A stretch of 64,000 nt of DNA from Chlorokybus atmophyticus (Eukaryota; Streptophyta; Chlorokybophyceae; Chlorokybales; Chlorokybaceae). Positions 1-10,939 of the stretch are shown here, piece after piece. A program made the position numbers and the translations under genes. The notes under the pieces are model-generated. The model was not told the origin of the DNA, did no database searches, and was given only the letters and a program-made list of their open reading frames with translations. Location: positions 5,572 through 69,571 of the forward strand of contig RHPI01000984.1 in the NCBI GenBank assembly GCA_009103225.1, written 5' to 3'. Within the stretch, counting starts at the first letter, position 1. The number at the start of each line of letters is the position of its first letter.

Positions 1-21
1 CCGTTTGACACTGGATTTCAA
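1..21 (+). repeat. 21-bp word repeated at 6133-6153
   Basis: The word beginning CCGTTTGACACTGG fills the first 21 bases of the window and recurs exactly at 6133-6153. The sequences after the two copies differ (a C-run here, GGTCACGCGG there). It may be the end of a dispersed element cut by the window edge. Confidence 0.5.
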
Positions 22-2309
22 CCCCCCCCCTTTCGCCGCCTTCTCCTGCTACTGGTTTGCTCTTGTTCCCACACTTGCACGCAATCAGCTGTCCTGCACT
101 CTTAGGACTTATCCTTAGGACAATTGCCTCTTTGAAAGTGGCATTGTGAGGGGACATGCATGTCGAGTTGCAAGAGATTGTTGGCGACTTTGCTTGCGGG
201 GTGTGTATTACAGAGAATGCGTGACTGCGTGCAAGTGTGTGTGAATGTTGGCCAGCGAAGTGAGGATGTACACACGTCTGTGAGTGTGTGATTGGAGAAG
301 TTGCGCATATAGCTGTCTGTGCGGATGCTGACTGGTAGCGTGTAGCGCTGAGAGTTTCAAGTTATTGGTTGTCTATGTATGTTGAAGGGTGCAGCGTTTT
401 TTAACACATGCATCTACTTGTATGTCGAGGGGGTGACCTGCTGTTGTCCTGTTGCCAACTGCCATTTACCAAGCTCTACCACGATCAATGCTGTGCAGCT
501 GATGTTATTCAAGTGTGCATGTACGATATCGCAGCATTGTACAAAACCTTTACTCTCTCCCATGGATGCAGCATGCCAGTAAGCCTCCCAACCATTGCAA
601 TAATGACAGGGCAGCGCTGGGCAGAGGTGCAGCTATAATGAAACAATTTGATCTCAGCATCTAGCATGGCGAACTCCATTAGCATTCTCGCTGCTGTAAC
701 AGGTACGATCCGGTAACTTTTGCTGGTTACTCTGGTTTGCCGGCGTGACAGCGAGCTGCAGTTGATGTGGCAGTTGCACACGCAATACACGGGCGAGTTG
801 ATTTAGGCCATGTTAACCATTGCTCAGTAAAGCTGCAATCACCCTGATAATGATATGTCGAATTGAATTCCAGGTTGGCAGAATGAGAGCCCCGGAACAA
901 CAACCTGCAAAGGATGAATCCAACATGAAGATGCCCTGCTTCTGCTCGCAGGGTTTTAGGACTGCGTGTTCATGGCTGTGTGGATCGTTTCGTACTGGGT
1001 TCCTGTCTTCACGGAGACGCACATGGCTAGAGCATGGCAACAATTACTCGTCAAAATGGTGAACCCTTTGATGTTGCTAGCTGGTACGCGCGCTTGGTTC
1101 CATGCGAATACGAAACCCTAAGCATCACCTCCGCGACAATGCAGCAGACAGTTGTTATCAGCCAAGATGGTACTACCTCCTGCAACAGTTGTACTGCCTC
1201 CTACAAGTGAACAATGGCAAACAAGGCGACAAGGCGCAGAGCTTGCTTAATGAAGCTTGGAATGAGCTTCAGGATGCTTGTGCACATGCACATGGGTGCC
1301 AAGAAACCACGCCATGATATATAGTATGCGAGTGCAGAGTATAGTGCTGTCAGATGACGAGACACACATCGTTTCAGTAGCCGCTCGTATGCCTCCAATA
1401 CTTCACTGCAAAGGGCATGGGACAACCTGGTTCACCCTTCGTGGGGTGCAAATTAAGGAAAGTATATCTGTGACTGGTACACGCACAGGCCTAAGTTTTC
1501 AGCCAGCGCTACACATGTGAAGTCAGACTGTTTCATGAAGGCAGGCTGCGGGAAAAGAGACCTGTTTCTCAGGAGCATTACAAACGCTGCCAATGTGCGA
1601 TGTGTGCTGAGCGCTGTTCTTGAAGCACTGGTCGTAGTACACCTCGTTCACCATGAACTCCTTACCCGCAAGCACTGTGAACTCGCAGTGCTGCATGAAC
1701 GCAGTTGTGGATGCCGGTAACCGGGCGGCCTCATCTCAAGGTGACATCTGTGCAAGGTGATGCAGGGGTGTCGTTCTGCCTGATCTCGTGGGTGAGCGGG
1801 GCCTTGTTGCGTAGCAGGCCAGAGCTGTCAAGGCAGACCCCATCGGGTACTGATGCGTGGCTAGTTGTACTTGGGATGTCTCAGTAGGACGATATATTGA
1901 AGGCGACTTCGTTGTAGCGCCCTTGATACAGCGTGCTCGTCGCGCGTGCAGGCAGCGAAAGGCTTTCCCAGGCCCCCCTTCTTGAGCAGGTCCGATGCGG
2001 CAAGGCACCAGCTTCGCGCATTGTATCACGTGGGTGTGCAACCTTTGGGGGCTAGTGCTGATCAGGCGGGTTGGATGTTAGGAGGCCCATACAGAGGGAA
2101 CGCGTTGACAATCCCAACACTCTTCCCTGTAGTTACAGAGCATCCGTTTGAGCATGGACGTGTTGAATGGCATGTTGTGGCAGTACGACATAAATGAACC
2201 GTGCCATGCCCCCTCCCTCTTTAGCTGTTAGCAGCGCAGGCAGGTACTTGTTTGCAACCTGTATGGGCGGTTCTCAATCGATATGTTGTGGGTCTTGATG
2301 TAAGAAGTG

Positions 2310-2535
2310 TATGGTATGCGCATGCCCGCACACGCATCCATGTGCACAAACACACACATGCGTGCACGCATAGGCATGCTTTGGTATGTACGTGTGTATA
2401 TACAAAGCGTAGACATATGAAAGTCTACGCGCGCACGTGTGTGCGTGTGCAAGCATGCCACACAAGCATGTGTTGCATGTGCTGATTGAATCATCGCCAC
2501 ACACACAACATATGCACGCACACACGCATGCACGT
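2310..2535. repeat. CA/GT-rich alternating purine-pyrimidine tract
   Basis: The tract is made of CACACA, GTGTGT, TGCATG and CGCACG words and alternates purine and pyrimidine over long runs. It opens spurious Cys/His-rich frames on both strands. Such sequence can adopt Z-DNA, which is inference only. Confidence 0.7.
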
Positions 2536-3409
2536 TGATGTAATTCATGTATGAGCTGCTTCTGATGTGTATGGGCAACACAGCAACTGCAACAGCCATG
2601 AGTTGCACTATTGTTGCGGCAGTATCGTCTAACTCAGTTGTTACAAGGATAACTACACATCCCGTGGTCACTCATGATCCGAGGGTGATCACCACGAGGT
2701 GTGCATGCATAGATGGATGGATCTGACGGTGAGAAGTGCTGTTGTCAGATTCCAACAACCACCAAGTGAAACACCTCCTGATTCGGACCACACTGCTTGC
2801 TTATTACAAGATAGGGAACATACTGGTTCCCGTCCCCCTGTCAATCATGCACTCCATATCCTCACATGTAACTGGCCTTCAAACATGCAATCATCTGTGT
2901 GTGCCACACATAATTCTTCTTGCATGCCCCTTACTCCGAGTAGGGATACAAGGTCTTTAAATGCTACAGACCTTGCATCCCCCTACTTACTAAAGCTGCC
3001 GTAGCTCATGCCCAGTGCCTTTTCATGCATCAGCATATCATAGGGCAGCTGTATGTGCGCGAGTCACTCATTACATGCCAATGAGTATGTGTGGAAGCAT
3101 GCTTGTGCATTGGGGTCAGCGTGTGCATGTTGGTTTCTGTGCCAGTGTGACCAGCTAGTTGGTCTATAAGTATCCGAGTACCGTGTCTGTAAGTCACCCG
3201 CAGCTGTGCAAATCGCATGCGTATGTGCACATACTTGGCTGCTATAACCCGGTCAGGTTGGAGGCAATCATCCTGCAGTGCCGGCAAGTTGCCGCACACG
3301 CCTATGTCCACAGTAAACATAACTTGGAGACAACGGATGCATTCAGGCAATGCCACCAAGCTGCTATATTTACTCCCATCCTGCTGCAGAGCCATGAGTC
3401 CACTGGACT

Positions 3410-3452
3410 CAGTGGCACTTGCTTATCTGTTCAGATAAGCAAGTTGCCACTG
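3410..3452. repeat. Hairpin at the 3' end of the LRR remnant
   Basis: A 20-base arm (3410-3429) and a near-perfect reverse complement (3432-3452) are separated by a 2-base loop. A smaller palindrome, 3396-3410, abuts it. It overlaps the last codons of the minus-strand LRR frame and could fold in its transcript or mark an insertion scar. Confidence 0.6.
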
Positions 3453-4262
3453 GAGAAATGCCGCTTTAGCCTCCTTGCTCCTCTCCTCTTGCAGCTGATT
3501 CAGCGCAGCAACAACAATAGGTAACAGCCTATTGACAGATTCCAGCAGCGCCGCCAAGCGGGAGCACCCGGTCAGGTTCCATTTTTGCAGAGCAGCGAGG
3601 TTGCCGAAAGACTCCGGCAGCGACACCAAGCTTATGCACTCTCTCAGGTCCAACCATTGCAGAGCAGCAAGGTTGCCGAAAGATTCCGGCAGCGACATTA
3701 AGCTTATGCACTCTCTCAGGTCCAACCATTGCAGAGCAGCGAGGTTGCCAAAGGACTCCGGCAGCGACACCAAGCTGTCACACTGAAATGGGTTCATCCC
3801 TTGCAGAGCAGCGAGGTTGCCAAAGAGTTCCGGCAGCGACGCCAAGCAGCAGCAAGAGCCTAGGTCCAATGATTGCAAGGCATGGAGCTTGCTTAAGGAA
3901 TCTGGCAATGCCTCCAATAAGCGGTCATCGAGGTTTAGCGTTTGCAAAGCCGTAAGATCTTTGAAAGAAGGGGAGCGTGCTAACAACCATGTAATTGAGG
4001 ACTAGAGTCTGTAGCATAGTAAGCCCGCCAACCGCTTGAGGCAGCTCTTTAAACTCGTAACAGCCGCGCAGCTCCAAAAGTTGCAGGGCCTTAATATTGC
4101 TAAAAGACTAAGTCAGCAGCACTCAGACATCAACATCGTAGGTGGTTTGTTCCTAATCTGCACGACCAATTGTGTGCACGTCGCAACATTCTGCGATAAC
4201 TTGCTCAAAGCCAAACAACGCGGACTCTGCCACTTCAGATACACCAGCTTTTCAGGGATCCC
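3423..4262 (-). pseudogene. Broken LRR region of a TIR-NB-ARC-LRR paralogue
   Basis: Read right to left, the piece starts with GIPEKLVYLKWQ, matching GVPKQLVYLEWEG in the intact TNL (6231-10939). It continues with a stretch matching that gene's NB-to-LRR linker and then about seven leucine-rich repeats of the LPESFGNLAALQWLDL type. The 187-codon frame at 3423-3986 starts only at TTG. Just upstream the LRR continues in another frame (LRGCYEFKELPQAVGGL), and one extra C in the C/T run near 3970-3978 breaks the frame. Further stops lie to the right. No TIR or NB-ARC motif is seen beyond 4262, where Copia-type gag sequence begins at 4363. Both LRR regions end in a Leu-rich, charged tail. It is probably a decayed relative on the opposite strand; assembly error could explain the single-base shift but not the missing domains. 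Confidence 0.75.
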
Positions 4263-4362
4263 GTTAAGAAATTACAAGGATTACAGGCATTACAGGGATC
4301 AAGTTATAAGTTGAATCAAGGAGAGCCGACAACCGTCTGCACGAGGAGCAGGAGAAGGCGAC

Positions 4363-4512
4363 ATGGCTACCAGTGTCGATAAGATGCTGGTGGAGATGCT
4401 AGACAGCGACAACTACAACACCTGAAGTGTACGAATGAAGATGGCGCTGATTACCAAGCAGCTCTGGGAATGTGTGAATCTTGATGGAACGAAGGCACGG
4501 GCAGATGAAGAG
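4363..4512 (+). pseudogene. Ty1/Copia-type gag fragment
   Basis: The frame from ATG 4363 reads MATSVDKMLVEMLDSDNYNT, an in-frame TGA (4423-4425), then SVRMKMALITKQLWECV. This is the N-terminal gag pattern of plant Copia elements (L-x-G/S-x-N-Y-x-x-W-x-x-R/K-M-x-x-x-L-x-x-x-x-L-W). The TGA sits exactly where that family has Trp, so TGG has become TGA. Nothing Copia-like follows. It is likely a deletion derivative with the LTR-like block to its right. Confidence 0.6.
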
Positions 4513-4739
4513 TGGAGTGTTCGCAGATGTTTGTGGGTGCGGTCTGGGGTTGAAGGAGACCGTATGAGCTGTTAAGAGAAGAAGGCTGCAAGGAGCCTGC
4601 ACAAGCTGCCTGCGTGGGAGTGTTGCCATCAAAAGGATCTAGGCTAGTGTAGACCTGTTTAGGATGGTCTAGGAGTTTATACAAAACTATTCAGTTAGGT
4701 TGTTGCAGGATTGTTGCACACTATTGGGAACTGCATAGT

Positions 4740-5290
4740 GCTAGTTAAAGGCGGACTTCAGACTAGGCACATGAGTTGGCAATTGGTTAAGTTTGGACTT
4801 GACGGTGAAGCTGACATTTGTCAGTCTAGGCGGCTAGACTGACAAGTCTGACAGTCTGGGCGGCTGGTCTAGCGGGTCTTACAATCAGAATGGCTAGTCT
4901 GACAGTTAGAGTTGACAGTTAGATGAGGTTGGTTTGGCGATTGTGAAAAGTTGGGCAGCGGTTTAAGTAGTTAGACGCTGAAGATAGCTGCTAGGCCGCC
5001 ACTTGGCGGCTGTAGAGTTGATTGGGCTAGGTATAAAGGCCTGCTTGTGATAATGCAAGTGTTCCATGTGTTGGACTGCTTTGTCCTGCTGCCTCACACA
5101 CATGCTTGTTTTTGTATGATCTCTCTTGCTGCACCAGCTCTACTAGCCGGATTACAACAGCGTTAACGCGTAACCGTGTGTACTCGCTCTATATCTCAAC
5201 GCCGTTGACGCAGACGTGTGCATTCAGTTGGATTGTTGTTTGCTTGCGCATCTATGTTATCCATTACCTGCACACAGATTGCACACAGAT
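4740..5290 (+). mobile_element. LTR-like promoter block, probable Copia LTR
   Basis: The block follows the gag scrap. It contains a hairpin-rich upstream part with AGTCTAG/CTAGACT and repeated GTCTGACAGT words (about 4825-4920), then a TATA box (TATAAA, 5032-5037) and a T/C-rich stretch. A similar arrangement precedes the repeat at 59510. No partner LTR or target duplication was found, so the boundaries are approximate. Confidence 0.35.
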
Positions 5291-6230
5291 TACAATGCTT
5301 GAATTGTCAAGACCCCGTGTGTATTGAAGTCTGCCTGCTTGCTCTTAACCATCCGTTTGACTTGCTTGCAGCACAGCATGCATCATGCATACGCCGTGCA
5401 GCACAGATGATATGTGTGTTGCACACGTGATTATGGCTTATACTCTGTGCAATTACGTCAAACGGCGGCCACACATGCTACAATGTGCCTCACAGCGGTG
5501 AATGCATGGACCTATCGATTGGTCCTTGCGACGCACTATGAGTGACAATGTAATTCATACCACGTAACCAGTTACGGTTATGAGAGGAGATGACAAATGC
5601 TGATACCTTTCATCAACAGTGATTGATACATGCGTCTTTAAGCATAATTTGACGAATACACATAATCGCTAATATGAGATATTTAAACAATTGCAAACTT
5701 AAGTTTGGAGATGTTGAGGCATTGCAAACGCCATCCCAAGTTTTGCAAGCTTGTAAAATCAAGAGCACGTACTATTATATAGCCGAAGTTGTGTCTCGAA
5801 CAGGTATAAAATTGCCTCATATGACTTCGGACGCAACATGAGGCTGGCATCCATGCTTGCGGTGAATGTAATTGAAATTCATGTGAGCCCAGTTGGAGAG
5901 CTCGCAAACAGGCAGCAACCTCTATTCCTTTGACATACCAACGTTGAGCTGTCAGCGCAGCTACCATGCCTATCATGCACACAACACACATCCACATCCT
6001 ACTCTTCGCAACTGGTGCCTGTACAGCCATGTGAGTCAGACTCATGTAAGCCAGATTTCACGGCGCATGAGATACATGCCGCGTTTACATATGTGGCCTT
6101 TGCTGCTCTATACACATGGTTTGTGTTCAACTCCGTTTGACACTGGATTTCAAGGTCACGCGGCTCGTAGTCACGGTACATGTACCTGGCTCTGCGTAAG
6201 CTTGGAGGAGGCGCCGCGGGCGGCCTGGAC
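5291..6230. other. No supported gene; upstream of the TNL
   Basis: I see no coding or RNA gene. The stretch before 6231 presumably holds the TNL promoter, but no clear TATA box stands out. The 21-bp word shared with the window start lies at 6133-6153. Confidence 0.5.
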
Positions 6231-9200
6231 ATGGACCAGAGCAGCAGCAGTGGCAAGGTAGGCGGGGAGAGAGAGTGGAGGTGTCGGGGCTGAGGCGCGA
6301 CGCCGCCTTGCACAAACAGGGAGGGAGAGGGGCGGACAAGCGCGTTGGAAGGAAGCAGCTGAAGGTGCATTGCCGTGCCGCCGTCCGTCTTTGCTCGGCC
6401 GCTGGTTGGGCGGCGAGCACAGTCGCCATAGCAGCACGCCAGCTGGCTAGTCACAGGCAGGTCAGCTATGCAATGCGTTACCGACATGCATGCCGCTGGC
6501 GGTGGTTGGTTAGCAGTGCCATGGCAGGACATTTATTGAGTATCATGTTCTGTGAAATCGCATGCGCAAGCAAAAGAGCAATCGACTGCATGTCAACTGT
6601 TCAGCCGAGTGTCGAGCTTGGCCGCAGCCTCGTTGCAGCGCCCGCTGAGCTTGCGTGTAAAGAGAGTCGAACTCACCTGTAGCCTTGTGTGCTGCGCTAT
6701 GTTTTGTCCTTGCGCTTGCTTGGCATGGTCAAGCTTGCAGAACGGGACTTCTTTAGCTAGCTAACTTTATGCCTTAAAACGAGCAGCAGCTTCGCATTGT
6801 TGGTGTGCAATTAGTGCACTTCACTGTCTTTGTTTCCGCTGACAGGCACTCTACAATTCTACTTGAACATCAACGGCACATGCGTGGTTGCATGTCACTG
6901 TGCACCACAGGCGTTGCAAGCTCCCAACATTGTGTCTCGCTTCAGGCCAGCAAGGGGGAGCCGGCTTTAAGGTTGCAATGGACATGTTGGCCCCCAACGC
7001 AAACCTCAACGGTAAGCTCGGGACCAACACAAACAGTACCATTCCAAACGTGCTTGACATGTTGATGTGCGTCGGGGTTTGCAACTCATGTTAATCCTGC
7101 GCAATTCGCAACTTCCTTACTTACCAGCTGAATACAAGACGGCATTTCCCCCCAAGCAGTAATGCTCCATGAGCCCTCTGACCAGTCAACTTGCGTGCAG
7201 ACGGAGACAATATGGCGCCAGTAGAGACTGTTGCACATATCACCTGCGACGTTTTCTTGAGCCATAGAGGGCCTGACACTAAGAAGAATTTTGTTGACTA
7301 TCTTCTCGCCAGTTTCAAAAGAGTTGGAATTACCTGCTTTGTAGATGAATTCAGCTTAGACCCCGGGACACCCAACACAGCCTGGGACGTTATCATTGCC
7401 CACGCACGATCCGCTCGAATAAAAGTACCTGTTCTATCTCTTAACTACGGGGAGTCCTGCTACTGCCTTGAAGAGCTGCGCGTCATTACGGCAAATCCAA
7501 CAAACATCATCATACCTATCTTCTTTGATGAAACCGACAAGCTGCAGGCCAGAATCCAGGAAAGCATTCACAGGTGGGTAGATTCTCCTGTACTCCCTAG
7601 TCAATCAGGTTTGTTTCATGACCAACTTTTTGCGTCTTAAGTGCATGCCAGCGCGGTGGAACGCTTTATGTTCAAAAGGAATCTGCATACCACAAGGCGG
7701 TGGAGCAAGTGTTTGAGAGAACGGCCATCAGACTTGATCAAGTCAATGGGTGAGCTCGGTGGTCAGCGTTGATGTGGTCAACGTCTTGGCTGCGGTTGTC
7801 AGGCATTGTGTTGTGACATTTACCCTTGACTGGCAGGTACACTGGGTCTAGATTGACAGAAGCTGTGGTGAAAGCAGTGCTGGACACGTTAGACCGCCCT
7901 GTCTTGGAAATTGCCAAATACCCCGTGGATATGGACTTACGCGTTGGGGCTGTACTCAATAAGTTGCGTGCTGCTGAGAGTAAGGTCGTCATGCTGGGTC
8001 TTTACGGCATGGGTGGTGTTGGGAAGACTACACTTGCAAAGGCGATTTACAACAGGCTGTATAGCGAGTTTGCTGGCAGTGGCTGCTGCTTTGTAGAGGT
8101 CGGACCAAAAGAACAAAATGCAACACATTCCGAGAACGCCAGGCTGGTACAGCTGCAACTGCTCATGCTCAAACAGCTTACTGGGAGTAAAGAATTCAAA
8201 AATGACACCAACTCCATCGATGAAGGGACGACAAAGTTGCAGAATCACTTGCGAGACATGAAAGTGCTGCTTGTTGTCGATGACATCTGGAGTGACGATC
8301 AGAGAGAAGCCCTCCTAGATCCTTTCAAACTGGGGGCTTCCAGCCCTGTGCTAGGTACTGGAAGTGTTGTGTTGGTGACCTCTCGTGACCTCAGCTTAGT
8401 TGGGGGGCATGAGCAGCATTCGTTGGTGGAGGAAGTGGCGGGGCTCGATGATCAGCCCGCCAAGAAGCTGTTCTGTCAAAGTGCCTTCAGCTCGGATCAA
8501 GTGCCTGGTGAGTTGGAGCGAATTGTAGAAGAGATCATCTATGCGTGCCAGGGCCTGCCGCTCGCGCTTGACGTTGTGGGTCGCTTTCTGGGCAAGCGCA
8601 GGATGAAGGGTGTGCAGTTTTGGGAAGAAACACTGCATCAATTGCGAAATGCAGAAGCGCTCACAGGTACTGCGGACGACCGATTGTGGCAAAAGCTCGA
8701 GCTCAGCTATAAAGATCTAGCGCCCGATTATCAACAATTATTCTTGGACATCTGCTGCTTTGCATTGGGGAAACACAAGGACAATATGCTTGCAGCGTGG
8801 GGCCAGGGCACGTCGCTGAAAGTGGATCTCCTGGTGGAGAGGTCCCTCATTCGCTTGGTACCAAGCACTGATGATGAGTGGCGCGATTGTATGGTCTTTT
8901 CAGTACATGACCAGCTCCGAGACATGGGACGGATGATTGCCAATCGTACTCCGTTCGAGCACATCCTAACAACCGCTGCAAATAGTATACCTCAGAAGGT
9001 GCGATCTCGTGTTCTATTGCATGTCTCAAGCAGGGGGTCTTTTCTGTAGTGGCACCTTCATCGTATGTCGCGCATGGTCAACTTTGGGGGTTGATGCATG
9101 CAATCAGTCGGACTTGCACTCTACAAACTCGTTACACCATGTATGTTGAGAGCACGTTGCTCGCATATGACATGGTGCTGAATGCAGGACTATGAGTTTG

Positions 9201-10939
9201 TGGAGACTATGTCTTGTGCTGGTGGCACCTGGAGGGAGATATCATTTGGCATGCCCTTCATGCCTCGTCTCCGCTTTCTAGACCTTGGCACAACTGATTG
9301 GGATGGCACATTTCCAAAGGGAGTCCCTAAACAGCTGGTCTATCTGGAGTGGGAGGGCCCGCGCCGTTCAGCGTTGAGCACTTTACTGGCTGGTGTTGCG
9401 GCGTGCACAAAGTTGGTCCTCCTAAAATGTCACAAAATTGACCCTCCAGTTCAGCGGCTGGGGACTTTGTGGGGGGCCGAGGTCACGTCGGAGAGGTTAA
9501 ACCCAAGCGGAAATGTTGACGCTGGGTCACTCCTGCGGCTGGAGTCTGTTGGCAAGCTCGCTGCGTTGAAGAGGTTAGACCTAAGCTACTGCTACAGCTT
9601 GGTAGCGCTGCCAGAGTCATTTGGCAAGCTCACTACGCTGCAAGTGCTGGACCTACGTGGTTGCAGGTTGTTAAAGGCGCTCCCAAAGTCTTTCGGCAAA
9701 CTTGCTGCTCTGCAGACACTGGACCTAGCTGGGGACATGTATGGCAGCCACTTGAGGGCGCTCCCGGAATCCTTTGGCAAGCTCACCGCCCTGCAGATGC
9801 TGAGGCTATGGAAGTGCCACAAGTTGGTGGCGTTGCCTGAATCGTTTGGTGAGCTTGCTGCTCTGCAAACGCTGGACTTGAGCTGGTGTAGCAGCTTGGT
9901 CGCGCTACCGAAGTCTTTCTGCGCGCTCACTGACCTGCAGACGTTGGACATGCGACAGTGTGGCAGCTTGATAGCACTGCCGGAGTCCTTTGGAGCGCTC
10001 GCCGCATTGCAGATGCTGAACCTGAGCGGGTGTAGCAGCTTGGCAGCGCTGCCGGAGTCCTTTGGAGAGCTCGCCGCGTTGCAGATTCTGGACCTGAGTT
10101 GGTCGCAGTCGTCTCTCCGGCACGACCCAAATCATCTTGCAGTTGACTTCTGGAAACTGGATCGGGGCTTGTCTCGCCGCCGCAAATGCAGACTCCAGCA
10201 GCGCCATCGTAGCTTGGCGGCGCTCCCGGAGTCCTTTGGCAAGCTTGCTAATCTGAAGGCATTGGACCTGAGTGGGTGTGGCAGATTGGCAGCGCTGCCA
10301 GAGTCGTTCGGCAAGCTCGTAGATCTGCGGGAATTGGGTCTGAGCAGGTGCCGCAGCTTAGTGGCGTTGCCGGAGTCCTTTGGTAAGCTGGTTGCTTTGC
10401 AAAGGCTAAACTTGAGCAGGTGCCACAGCTTGGCATCGCTACCAGAGTCCTTCGGCGAGCTTGCTCAACTGCAAAGACTAGACTTGAGCAGGTGCCGCAG
10501 CTTGGTAGCGCTGCCAGAGTCCTTTGGCAAGCTCACTGCTCTGCAACAGCTACACCTAACTGGGTGCCCCTGCTTGGCGCTGCCCAAATCCGTCAGCGAG
10601 TGGGACGCTGTTGTTTATGCGCAGCAGCAGCAGCACGATAAGCTTTTGCTCGAGGCGAAAGAGGAAGAGGAGGAGGAGGAGGAGGAAGCGGAGGAGGAGG
10701 AAGAGGAGAAGGAGCAGGAGCAGGAGCAGGAGGAACAGGAGGAGGAGTTTACCTGGATGCAGATATCATTATTGGTATTCCTTTCTGCGTATTGCATTTA
10801 CAGGCAAATCACCCCCGGGCCCGTGCGTATCACCATGAAGGTGATTATCATCATCATCATCATCAAGATGATGATGATGATGATAATGGGGTTGTATGCC
10901 ACCATCAGGATAAACTTGAGGTTCTTATGGCATGTGTAG
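6231..10939 (+). CDS. TIR-NB-ARC-LRR immune receptor (TNL), six exons
   Basis: Proposed exons are 6231-6257, 6951-7011, 7201-7573, 7642-7749, 7837-8998 and 9188-10939; every GT-AG junction keeps phase, giving about 1160 residues. The TIR domain (about residues 40-190) has DVFLSHRGPDT, a BB loop and CYCLEEL, whose Glu is the usual catalytic residue for NAD cleavage. NB-ARC shows the P-loop GMGGVGKTTLA, kinase-2 KVLLVVDDIW, RNBS-B GSVVLVTSRD, GLPL CQGLPLALDVVG, RNBS-D FLDICCFALG and an MHD-type VHDQLRDMG. About twelve 24-residue LRRs follow (LVALPESFGKLAALQTLDL), interrupted once by about 33 non-LRR residues. The C-terminus is a Glu/Gln-rich tract, a hydrophobic segment (MQISLLVFLSAYCIY) and runs of Ile and Met from trinucleotide repeats. 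TNLs sense pathogen effectors in the plant cell and signal through TIR NADase products; the role here is inferred. Kinase-2 ends in Trp, as in CNLs, rather than the Asp usual for TNLs. Exons 1 and 2 rest only on splice logic. Confidence 0.85.
10622..10748 (+). repeat. CAG and GAG/GAA trinucleotide tract in the TNL
   Basis: A short CAG run is followed by GAG/GAA/CAG codons that encode the Glu/Gln-rich tail after the last LRR. The tract is repeat-prone, so its length probably varies between individuals. Confidence 0.8.
10844..10887. repeat. ATC/GAT microsatellite hairpin at the TNL 3' end
   Basis: Seven ATC units are followed directly by five or six GAT units, so the block is its own reverse complement and folds into a long hairpin. 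In frame it encodes the odd poly-Ile then poly-Met segment of the predicted C-terminus. The real stop codon could lie earlier if an intron removes it. Confidence 0.75.

Larger units (their letters stand above)
1..3409. other. No supported gene
   Basis: I see no protein family, no consistent exon series and no RNA gene here. The open frames are short, occur on both strands and follow the base composition. The only clear structure is the CA/GT-rich tract near 2310-2535, listed separately. Confidence 0.6.

Noticed and set aside
7201-7573. TIR domain lacking its catalytic Glu
   Set aside because: The IEESR-type region is divergent, but the catalytic Glu of plant TIRs lies in the WCLxEL motif, which is present as CYCLEEL.
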